A stretch of 64,000 nucleotides of DNA from Buxus sempervirens (lineage: Eukaryota > Streptophyta > Magnoliopsida > Buxales > Buxaceae). The stretch lies in NCBI GenBank assembly GCA_947561395.2, contig OX387184.1, positions 32,912,766-32,976,765 of the forward strand, in the 5' to 3' direction. The notes below the pieces were generated by a model, which saw only the letters and a program-made list of their open reading frames with translations, did no database searches and was not told the DNA's origin. Both the position numbers and the translations under genes were made by a program. Shown here piece after piece: positions 55,571 through 64,000 of the stretch (within the stretch, counting starts at the first letter, position 1; each line of letters opens with the position of its first letter).

Positions 55571-58046
55571 AGTAGTAAAACCTGTTATGAAATTCCGAAC
55601 TTTGCAGATTTGTTTCCTTTTTCTTGGGGATCTTCTTCTAGTTTTTAGGAGGACTTAGAGGGGTTTCTAATTAAGAAGATTAGGCCATTTTTGGACTTCT
55701 AAGTCGTGGATATTGTGCGCGCGTCATAAACGCGGCACGGGAAAATTCGGAGTCGCCACCGCCTGATGGGGTGCAGGCGGACACCTGGGTGCCTAAGTTG
55801 GTCTATTTTGGGCTTTGGTCTGCGGCTTTGAGATTCTAAGTCGGTTCTCGGTTGTGGTCTGGGGAAGTCCGTAGACACCCCAGTCCACCCCATCGGATGA
55901 CGGGTCCCGTGGGTTCCCTGGTTTGAGTCAGCTTTCTAGTTGGTTTTCACCCCATTCCTAATCCAGCATGCTATTTAGTTAAGTCTTGGCGGGACCACCT
56001 GAGTGGTGTGGGTCCCTTTAGTTGATTTTATCTTGTTTTATTTAAGTTGTCTGAGTCTGAGTGGGCGGGCCCCGTTGGAAGACCCACGGTGTCCTTGGTG
56101 GGCTTGGTTAAGCCCACATGCCCATGTGGGCCTCTGTCTAGTCCTAGGAGGCCCTTTGGGCTTAGGTTAGTGAGTTGGTTTTATTTGAAGGTTTAATTCA
56201 AGGATTAAGTAGCTTTCATGCAAAAAGTGGGTCGGCCTTGGTTTGCGGGCCCTTGGTGGGCCCCCATGATGGTTGCCAAAGTATCTTTGATTTTTATCTT
56301 ACTTAAGTTTGTCAAGGTGGATTGGTCATTGGACTTGGGGCCCATAGTCCAATTTTAGGCTTGAAAGCCTAAGTTCTAGAAGTGTAGGGCTTGCACCCTA
56401 ACTTGGGTTGATTAGTGGGCTTTGGTGGGCCCTGATGGGCCCTTGCCCAGGGTCTCGGCCAAACCACGCAATTTTATAGCATTCTACCCATCGAGGTTTG
56501 GGCGGGCCGCATTGGGTTTGGTCTGCCCGGTTTGATTGGTTAATTTTACTTAACTTGCTTAAGTGTCATGCTTTGGGATTTATCGGGCTTGGTGGGCCCC
56601 GTTGGAAGGCCCACTAGTGTTTCCAAATTGGACCATGGTCCAGGTCCCATGTTGGGTTTCTGGGTTGCCCGGAAACCCTATTGGTTCACTCGATTTGGTT
56701 CAAACCATCACAAAATTCGGCAAGAAACACCAAAAAAGCATAGAAATTGTATTTCTGTGTGTATCCGGCCTTAGTTGCCGGATACACACAGGCCATAGGT
56801 GATCCGGTCTTGGTTGCCAGATATACATAGGCCATAAGTGATCCGGCCTGAGTTGCCGGATCACCTCAAAAATGGCCTTTTTCGGGTTTTGGCCATTGGG
56901 GTGGCTTCCAGGGGCTTCCTAGGGCTTGATAAGGCTTGTGTGGGCCCCTGGGTGGGCCCACAGTGGTACAAAATTAAGGGAATGGCCTTTGTGCGCGCGT
57001 GGGAAACGCGGCACGGGGTAATTCGGAGTCGCCACCGCCTGATGGGGTGCAGGCGGACACCTAGGTGCCTAATCCTGTCTATTAGGGCTTTTGGTCTGCG
57101 GCTTGAGATTCTAAGTCTGTTCTCGGTTGTGGTCCGGGGAAGTCCGTAGACACCCCCGTCCACCCCGTCGGATGACGGGTCCCGTGGGTTCCCTGGTTTG
57201 AGTCAGCTTCCATTGGTCTCACCCGATTCCTAATCCGATATGCAGTTTGGTTAAGTCTGGCGAGACCACCTGAGTGGTGTGGGTCCCTTTAATTGCTTTT
57301 ATCTTGTTTAATTAGGTGATTTGGGTCTGGTTGGGTGGGCCCTGTTGGAAGGCCCACGGTATCCTTGGTGGGCTTAGTGAAGCCCGTGTACCCTTGTGGA
57401 TCTCAGTCTAGCCTGAGAGGTCCTTTGGGCTTTGGTTAGTTCAACGGATTTTACTTTAAGTTCAGATTTGAAGATTAAGTGTTTTTCATGCACAAGTGGG
57501 GCGGACTGGTTTGTGGGCCCCTAAGGTGGGCCCACATGGTGGCCAAGTATTTTTATTAGATTTATCTTTTTAATCTGCCAAAGTGAGCTGGACATTGGGC
57601 TTGGGGCCCATAGTCCAAATCTAGGCTTGTAAGCCCAAGTTACCAGAAATTAGGGTTTGCACCCTTCCTTGGTTCGGTTGGTGGGCCCGGTAGGCCCTTG
57701 CCCTTGGTCTCGGCCAAATCACGCAATTCATGCATCAATTTCACATAACAAGGCTCGGGTGGGCCGCATTGGGTTTGGCCCGCCCGGTTCAAATTGTTCA
57801 TTTTACTTAAGTTATTTAATGGCATGCTTTGGTGTTTATTGGGCTGGGTGGGCCCCGTTGGAAGGCCCACTGGAAGTCAAGTTGGACCGAGGGTCCAAGT
57901 CCCACATTGGGTTTCCGGGTGACTCAGAAACCCTATTGGTTTATTCGGTTCGGAAATGGCATTCACATCTAGCAATAATCACAGAAAAAAAACACAAGAT
58001 GGACAATTTGTCAGAAAAAAAAACTGGCTCATTGTGCTGGGTCCAA

Positions 58047-58105
58047 GGGGAGGTACCCGGGGGCCTTGTGGGCGAAGCGGAGCCCACAGGGTAGGGTACC
58101 TCCCC
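58047..58105. repeat. Long GC-rich hairpin in C4
   Basis: Perfect 12-bp arms GGGGAGGTACCC (58047-58058) and GGGTACCTCCCC (58094-58105), with inner arms GTGGGC (58068-58073) and GCCCAC (58082-58087) and loop GAAGCGGA. A further GGGGGCGGAGGCCCCCG palindrome follows near 58157-58173. Confidence 0.9.
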
Positions 58106-58232
58106 GTACCAAGGTACGAGTTGGATGCGTAGCGAACAAAGGGGTGGGGGGTGCGGGGGGCGGAGGCCCCCGCGGTATGGTAAAGGGTATTTTTGGAATT
58201 TTCAAAAAAAATAACAATTCGGCCTGTTTTGG

Positions 58233-58690
58233 ACCTGGCGCTCACTTCCTGAAGTGAGCGCCAGAACCGGGCGAAATTTTGACCTGGCGCTCACTCGATA
58301 CCAAGTGAGCGCGAGCTGGGCGGGAGGTGAGCGCGAGATGGGCGCGAGAAGGGCGCCAGAATTTCACTTGGTTTTTAGTGGGCGCGAGCTGAGCGCCAAG
58401 TGGGCGCCAGCTCGGCGGGAAGTGAGATGAAAGGGGCGCCCACTTCCTAAGTGAGTGCCAAGTGGGCGGTAGCTCACTGCGATTTTCAACTCTCTGTTTT
58501 TTTTGAGATCTCCATCTTTGTCCGATTTTTTTCGGTCTGTAACTGTTCCACTAGCCTCCTAACATGCCCAGAACACCTCCCAACTAATTTTGGATTTAAT
58601 CTAAACACATTTTATTTCAAGTTTTGAAAACTCAGAAAACTCACAATACAACCATGCATTCAAATAATATGCCCAGGACACTTCCCCGGG
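58233..58690 (-). repeat. F-like module inside LTR C4
   Basis: This stretch matches F1 at 4374-4860: the palindrome with arms GCGCTCACTTC/GAAGTGAGCGC, further GTGAGCGC/GTGGGCGC words, GACTCTCTGTT, GAGATCTC.ATCT, CGGTCTGTAA.TGTTCCA and TTTTGGATTTAATCTAAA. Both copies lie in the same direction within - strand LTRs. No TG/CA ends or target duplication mark it, so it is a shared module or fragment, not a clean insertion. Confidence 0.8.
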
Positions 58691-59754
58691 CTTCGACCAC
58701 TCCCCAGAAGGCACTCACACTTGTATTCAAATTAACTAAAATACTTCATCCCACAACTCCCAATCTCTTTAACGGGAAAAGAAACCAAACCCGATAAAAA
58801 ACAAACAGCTACAGATGCATTAACAGCTTATAAAAGGGGGGGGGTGATGAAGCATGCTCAAGGGTACACAAACAGCAAATAGCATGTTAGCAAGTCCAGC
58901 ACAACAAAAACAAAGAAAACAACATGCAGACATTACATGCACTTTCATCCACAGACTGGTCCTTCAAGCAGGCATACTAACATCCGAAGAAGGGAATGAG
59001 GAGGGGGGTTTACAGGGATACAATGGATGAAGGGAACTGGGGAACATGCTCCCTTTTCGGCGCGAGCAACACACGCATCTACCTCTTCCTTACTTGGTGG
59101 TCTTCATCAGAGGGAGGTGAAAAGAAAGAAAAAAAAACATGGCAAGCTTTGCAGTGGTCCTATACCACCGAATAAGACCGGCTTACGAAAAAACATGCAT
59201 ACTCATATATGTATAATCCAATGTAACAGGGATGTTTACCTGGTGGTTCTTGAGTTCTGGAGCGGAGTGGGGGAGCCTCCTCTTTACCGCACCGACAGTA
59301 GCAAGCCTCCACTGGTTTAGGTTGAGCAAAAAACCTTTCGAACCCTCCCAAAAATCCCAACACTTAGCTTTTTTTCAAAAAATCTTCCAACCCTCTGCGC
59401 GAAAAGTTGCGCGACTTATATAAGGGAAAATCAAAGGGGTGCCCACTTGCTTGCCACCTCGGCTCGAGCGACCGCATGATGAGAAATCATTAAATGCGGC
59501 CGCTCGTTTGTCTAAAGAATCGGGAAATCAAGATTTAGTCCCTGGTAATTTTCAATTCAATCCGATATTCTCGGATTTTTACGGATTTAGTCCCTGGGAT
59601 ATTTCGTATGTTTGGATATTTACGGATTTGATCCCCGAGATATTTTCCTGCGCAACTCGCTACGTGTGCAGCTTTTTGCCACGTGCGCAGATTGCCGATT
59701 TTGCTGCTCGGGAATTTCGTCAGCTCATATTTTCTTCACCCGGGCTCCGATCTG

Positions 59755-60255
59755 GGCAAACTCAGTTGCGTTAGAATTGTATCGGCCCCCTCTATCCAAT
59801 GACCTAGGGGTAGGCCTCCGGATCGGATTTTAGCAGAAAGTCAACTTTTGGCTCTGCTCAGGTTTGACCGCCCGCAGATCCTTCATCCGGACCCCGATTC
59901 CTGCAAACTCAGTTGCGTTGGAACCGTGTCAAGATTCTCTATCCAGTGACCTAGGGGTAGGCCTCTGGATCGGATTTTAGCAGAAAGTCAACTTTTGGCT
60001 CTGCTCAAGTTTGACCGCCCGTAGAACCTTCATCCGGACCCCGATTCCTGCAAACTCAGTTGCATTGGAACCGTGTCGAGATTCTCTATCCAATGGTATA
60101 AAGCTAGGTACTTGGCACGGAATTCGAGGAAAAGTCAACTCTTGGCTTTTCCTTAAGTTTGACCTCCCGCAGAACCTTCATCCGGACCCCGATTCCTGCA
60201 AACTCAGTTGCGTTGGAACCGTGTCGAGATTCTCTATCCAATGGTATAAAATCAA
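59755..60255. repeat. ~147-bp U3 tandem repeats in C4 (3-4 copies)
   Basis: Units begin AAACTCAGTTGCGTTGGAAC at about 59758, 59908, 60051 and 60198, each with AGAAAGTCAACTTTTGGCTC and CCTTCATCCGGACCCCGATT. C1, C3 and D's LTR have two. Confidence 0.9.
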
Positions 60256-60494
60256 GGTGGCCAAATTTTATCAGATTTAAAAGGTCAAATTTTCACCCCT
60301 CAGGGTTTGACTTTTTAGCCGGGTTTTGCATTTCTGGCTTTTCCGGAGCGCAAAAATGAGGTGCTTACAGCCTTGTTTGGCCACCCTTGGTGATTTTAGA
60401 ACCGAAAGACATACTAAACCAAGCAACTGAACCAACATGTAAGGACATACTAAATGAGGTAGCAAAACATGCTGGAACAACAGACAAAAGGATG

Positions 60495-60508
60495 AGTGTG
60501 TGTGTGTG
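60495..60508. repeat. (TG)n microsatellite in C3
   Basis: Seven TG/GT dinucleotides in a row. Confidence 0.8.
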
Positions 60509-61507
60509 CTCTCATACACGCAAGTAGGATAAAACAAAGGGGAACTATCATGCCTTTTATTGGTGCCATGCTCATGTGTGTGCATTGGTGTATGTAAAGA
60601 GGGATAGGGTGCATGCAAAGTGACTTAAAACGGTAGCTATGAGGGGGACCATGGAAGGGGATATGGGGAGCATACTATCCAAAGCATAAAAAAAACTCTA
60701 CCCTAGGCAAGCATGCTTCATGGCACCAAATATACATAAGAGAAGAAAATATGGCACTAGATGGAAAGCCTTTAAAGAAATGATGAGAGGGGGGATTTAA
60801 GGGTACATTGGACATGGGAAAAATGGGAGAACATACTCTCCTCAATAATCTGAAAGTAACAAAAATGGAGGAAAAATGTGCTTAAACGACTCTTTATACG
60901 CCGCGGGTCGGGCTCTCCTCCCACCTTTCTATCGTAGTCATCTCCCCTTACCATAGGATTTCGTCCTCATGGAGAGGAGAAGAAGTGGAAGAGAGGAAAA
61001 AAAGATAGGAAACAACAAATAAAGAAACAACAAGGCATATGGAAAACCAAACTACCTCAAAATGCTCATAACCCCTTCATCTTCGACTATGTTAAACAAT
61101 ACATGGTAAGAATGCTTACCTTAGTGATCTAAAGTCCTCCTTGAGTGTGGTTAAAGCTCCTTGAGAGTAGGGCAGCACCTTGAGCTCACCTTATTGCTCC
61201 ACCAAGCTCTTCAAGTATATTCCTTGGTCTCCAAGTAGAGAGGAAGGGAAAAGAAGAGACTTGAGAGAGAGATTTCTTGGTGTCTTGGGGATTCAAAGGG
61301 GGTAATGGGGTGGTAAGAGATGAAGGAGAGGAGAGGCTTTTTTTTTGGGAGGGGACAAATGGGAGAGAGGTGGGAGAGATGGGAGAGAGGTTGGAGAGGA
61401 TGGGAGGATCCCACAAATGAGCTCAACCCCCATACGTATGGGGGCTTAGGCTCTTTTATAATGGAGTGCTATGACATGCATGCATGCATGGGGGGGCAAC
61501 CATCATA

Positions 61508-61529
61508 GGAGAGAGAGAGAGAGAGAGAG
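61508..61529. repeat. (GA)n microsatellite in C3
   Basis: Eleven GA units; shorter GAGAGA runs recur at 61601-61610 and 61659-61668. Confidence 0.9.
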
Positions 61530-61773
61530 TTGTATGCTTGTGTATGATTCATGGGTGATCATGGGGGATGCATGCATGGGGAACGTTAATCATTAGGGGG
61601 AGAGAGAGAAAAAGTATGCATGATGCATGCATGTATGATGGTGATGATGCCCATGTGGGAGAGAGAGATGTATGAGGGGTGGCATGCATGAGTGATGCTC
61701 ATGCATGCCCATAGGGGACACCAATCATGGGCAAATCTTGGTATTTGTGGATTGGTCCCTGGAACTTTGGATT

Positions 61774-61918
61774 TTTACAGATTTAGTCCCTGATACTTTT
61801 GGATATTTACAGATTTAGTCCTTGATACTTTTGGATATTTACAGATTTAGTCCTTGATACTTTTGATATTTACAGATTTAGTCCCTGATACTTTTGGATA
61901 TTTACAGATTGGTCCCTG
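61774..61918. repeat. 33-bp tandem repeats in C3
   Basis: TTTACAGATTTAGTCC.TGAT + ACTTTTGGATA repeats four to five times with few changes. Scattered single forms of the same words occur at the same place in C1 (14170-14275) and C4 (59575-59645), so C3 has amplified a family motif. Confidence 0.9.
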
Positions 61919-63418
61919 GGATATTTTCTCAAGTTTTGATACTTATGGATCTAGTCTCTGATACCCTTGGATATCTGTAGCTTTACCATTAAGATATTTT
62001 TCATTGATTTGGGTAATTACAAATTTAATCCCTGGGACCTTTTTGCTCTGCTGCCTGCCACGTGTGCAGACTTTTGCCATGTGTGCAGTTTTCTGGCACG
62101 CTGCCCTAGAACTTCAACTGCTTATATCTTCTTCATCCGAACTCTGATTCGGGCAAACTTAGTTGCGTTCGAATCGTATCTGAGCCCTCTATCCATTGGC
62201 ATAAGGTTAAGCAGTTGATTCGGGGTTTAGCAGAAAGTCAACTTTCTGCTCCCCTTCAAGTTTGACCGGCTCATAGATCCTTTATCCGGACTCCGATTCC
62301 TGCAAACTCAGTTGCGTTGGAACCGTGTTGAGATTCTATATCCACTGAGATAAATCAAGGTGGCCAATTATCACTGGATCAAAAAGTCAATTTTTCACCC
62401 TTTATGGTTTGACTTTTCAGCCGGGTTTTGCATTTCCGGCTTTTCCGGGAGCGCAAAAATGAGGTGCTTACAGATATACAAGGAAAGGAAGTTCTCTCTT
62501 CCTTAGGAGTTTGGGAAGGAAAGTTCCTATTTTCTCTTCAAGGGATTTTTGGGCAAGTTTATGTGATTTCTATAAAGGAGGAGTTGAACGTGAAAAGAGG
62601 AGGAGGATGCTGGGAACGTGAGGAGGAACCAAGGAATGTGGGAGAGATCAAAGCTTGGATCTCATTAGTTTATTTCTTCTCTTTTATTCTCTTTTTAATA
62701 TACTCTGTTTTTTATGGTTGTTCTTAGTTCAATCATGAACTAATTTCTCTTTCTAAGGCTTTGATGTAATCTAAGCATGATCTTTTAATTCTGAATAATA
62801 TTGCTAAAGGATTTATGATTCATTCTTTGAGTATTTTATTATTGTGCTTAACCCAATTGAGTATTTGATCACCATTCAATTGTATTGAGACTGAGAGGAG
62901 ATATACAATTTTAGTTCCTATGATAAAATATCATATTCTACATGTTGATAGAGATATTGGCATGGTTTATGTAGCTTTGTGTTTTTGTACATGGAAATCC
63001 ATAGATCTTAATGTGTCTTTTTGCCTTTAAATTCACATAGAGATATCGTGAGTTATCGTGGGGAGGTAAGTTCGTTGGTGCTCGAAAGAGACCATTGGAT
63101 AGAATAGGGATTTTCGCTTTCAAAGTGGATTATAAAATTCAGTAGCATGTGTATTCAAGAGTTAATTCAGATTTGTTTATGATGAAATCAAATGCCTTAG
63201 TATTTTAAATCCCTTATTGAATCTTACTCTTATATTTTCTTAGTTAATAATTTTAAGTGCTAGATAAAAACCCATCTCACTATTTGATTTTCCAAATAGA
63301 ATTTAGGATAGTAATTTCTGTATTTAGTAGCTATAATTCCCTGTGGGTTCGACACTCTATTTCATCACTTTATTACTTGTTACGAATTCTTGCACTTGCG
63401 AAAAAGTACATCAAAGAC

Positions 63419-64000
63419 GTCTTCTCGATATACGCACACTGTCTTCCACCCCATCTGTAGTTGTGTCCTTAGTCCCTTAGTGAGTGGACCAATCAAACTA
63501 CTCATGTCGTCCTTGACCGGGATTCCTTGTGGTTTCCCAAACTGTCTCAGAACCTGAATCGGATAGTACGGCACAGCATAGGTGAGTCCTATCAGGGAAA
63601 GGCCCTCTCTTTTCTTGAAAGCTATAATAGAGGTGTAGGGGATGTTGTATGTGCCCCACCATCGAATATCTATTTCTCCATTTAGGTGGAGGAAGTGGTT
63701 AAACCAATTCTCCCGAGCGGGTAGGTCCGGTTTGATCTCTCTTTGAGCCAATCAATAGATGTTGTCACGAGCTTAACGATAATGTGCACTGATAGGTGTT
63801 GACACCATCAGGTGGTCTTGCAGCCAAATGTGGAAAGGGGAGCGCACCCTTGAAACCTCCGGATTCCGTTTTTGGACAAAGTCAGGGAATGGAACAATTG
63901 AGCTAGGATCAGTGGCATGATTTGGTATTCTGCCCTGAGTTGATCCACAATTTCCATGAGGGCCAAATTAATGGTGTCTTCCCGAGTGGGAAAAAAGATT
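63419..64000 (-). pseudogene. Element D ORF1, central part (DUF7745-like), runs off the window
   Basis: From the edge leftwards the - strand reads IFFPTREDTINLALMEIVDQ, MPLILAQLFHSLTLSKN, RRFQGCAPL and IWLQDHLM, then LPARENWFNHFLHLNGEIDI, RWWGTYNIPYTSII and PYYPIQVLRQFGKPQGIPVK. These align in order with LFPRGEDQVDLALISVVCQV ... LWLLDHL ... LYLPLRVLRQFGVTQG of the antisense gene of A. An ORF1 ahead of gag is typical of Ogre; its function is unknown. It is broken and cut by E2. Confidence 0.7.

Larger units (their letters stand above)
56990..60369 (-). mobile_element. C4: solo LTR of family C inside C3
   Basis: Begins TGTGCGCGCGTGGGAAACGC, ends ATGAGGTGCTTACA, with a perfect GCCTT duplication (56985-56989 and 60370-60374). 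Length 3380 bp. It carries a segment (about 58010-58690) not seen in the other C copies, and about four U3 units instead of two. A TATA-like box (59414-59423, CTTATATAAG) and a donor-like site (59236-59244, CCAG|GTAAAC) are on the - strand. Youngest element of the deepest stack, since nothing interrupts it. Confidence 0.9.
55714..62472 (-). mobile_element. C3: solo LTR of family C inside E2, split by C4
   Basis: Begins TGTGCGCGCGTCATAAACGC, ends GAGGTGCTTACA, with a perfect GATAT duplication (55709-55713 and 62473-62477). Own sequence 55714-56989 and 60375-62472, about 3.4 kb, shorter than C1 and D's LTR: the GTATCCGA palindromes are missing. It has no internal region, so a solo LTR. TATA-like (61451-61460, TTATAAAAGAG on the - strand) and donor-like (61115-61123, AAG|GTAAGC) sites are kept. 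Confidence 0.9.
55053..63413 (+). mobile_element. E2: solo LTR of family E in D's ORF1, itself split by C3
   Basis: Starts TGATAAGTCATG and ends AAAAAGTACATCA with a perfect AAGAC duplication (55048-55052 and 63414-63418). Its own sequence is 55053-55713 and 62478-63413, together about 1.6 kb and nearly identical to E1, which shows exactly where C3 went in (after GTCGTGGATAT). Being so alike, E1 and E2 probably inserted close together in time. Confidence 0.9.
38218..64000 (-). mobile_element. Element D: Ogre-like Ty3/gypsy retrotransposon, extends off the right edge
   Basis: Reading on the - strand from the right edge: ORF1 (DUF7745-like, split by E2), repeat-rich leader, gag, linker, protease, G-patch, linker, RT, RNase H, archaeal-type RNase H, integrase, 3' UTR, polypurine tract and a 4.45-kb 3' LTR. 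An ORF1 ahead of gag plus very long LTRs is the Ogre plan. Its 5' LTR is outside the window. Within the window D proper accounts for about 17.4 kb and inserts for 8.4 kb. It has several breaks in pol and gag but all domains are recognisable. The left flank ATGAC (38213-38217) is the expected target duplication. Confidence 0.85.

Noticed and set aside
58047-58175. GC-rich stretch as inserted plastid or mitochondrial DNA
   Set aside because: No organelle gene or recognisable organelle sequence is seen, and hairpins of this kind occur in plant LTRs.
58233-58690. F-like stretch in C4 as a separate F-family solo LTR
   Set aside because: The F ends (TGTAACGCCCCG and CGGGGTTTTACA) and a target duplication are missing, so only a shared module can be claimed.
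1-64000. tRNA, rRNA or snoRNA genes
   Set aside because: No cloverleaf with A and B boxes and no rRNA core sequences were seen by eye; the PBS words match only the 3' end of a tRNA.

Overview
The window is a stack of nested plant LTR retrotransposons with almost no room for ordinary genes. The coding relics are Ty3/gypsy elements of the Tat/Ogre group: an aspartic protease of the DNGS type, an RT beginning FAWSY.DMPGLDTD, a second archaeal-type RNase H after the usual one, and an HHCC/DDE integrase. With a plant-type LINE and plant mobile domain (PMD/DUF7745-like) reading frames, this points to a seed plant with a large, repeat-rich genome. The species cannot be told from the sequence.

Layout. 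Element A (+ strand) enters at the left edge inside its leader. It shows leader repeats (66-1030), gag (1234-2765 and from 5707), protease (to 6592), G-patch (6617-6865), linker, RT (9136-10189), RNase H (14719-15060), archaeal RNase H (15063-15540) and integrase (15650-16860). It is split by a solo LTR of family F (F1, 2766-5701), a 5'-truncated LINE (7791-9135) and a solo LTR of family C (C1, 10190-14718). Downstream of its pol, on the opposite strand, lie two genes: a DUF7745-like frame with its own TATA box and an intron (17801-21840, split by solo LTR F2 at 18478-20811), and a multi-exon PMD gene (22353-25229).

Element B (- strand, about 26179-38217) is a relative of A. It keeps LTR, leader and gag but has no protease, RT, RNase H or integrase. 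Its leader carries solo LTR E1 (36401-37974). At its 5' LTR the window passes into element D (- strand, 38218 to beyond the right edge), an Ogre-like element with a 4.45-kb 3' LTR, polypurine tract, 3' UTR, integrase, both RNases H, RT, G-patch, protease, gag, a repeat-rich leader and an upstream DUF7745-like ORF1. ORF1 is split by LTR E2 (55053-63413), which holds LTR C3 (55714-62472), which holds LTR C4 (56990-60369). Perfect 5-bp target duplications support F1, F2, C1, C3, C4, E1 and E2.

Most notable: (1) leader minisatellites in A and B whose units are hairpins with compensatory stem changes; (2) the same DUF7745-like frame lying antisense behind pol in A but sense in front of gag in D; (3) up to six levels of nesting; (4) a pol-less, gag-bearing element B; (5) a palindromic module shared by LTR families F and C. 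No rRNA, tRNA, CRISPR array or bacterial-type operon was seen.
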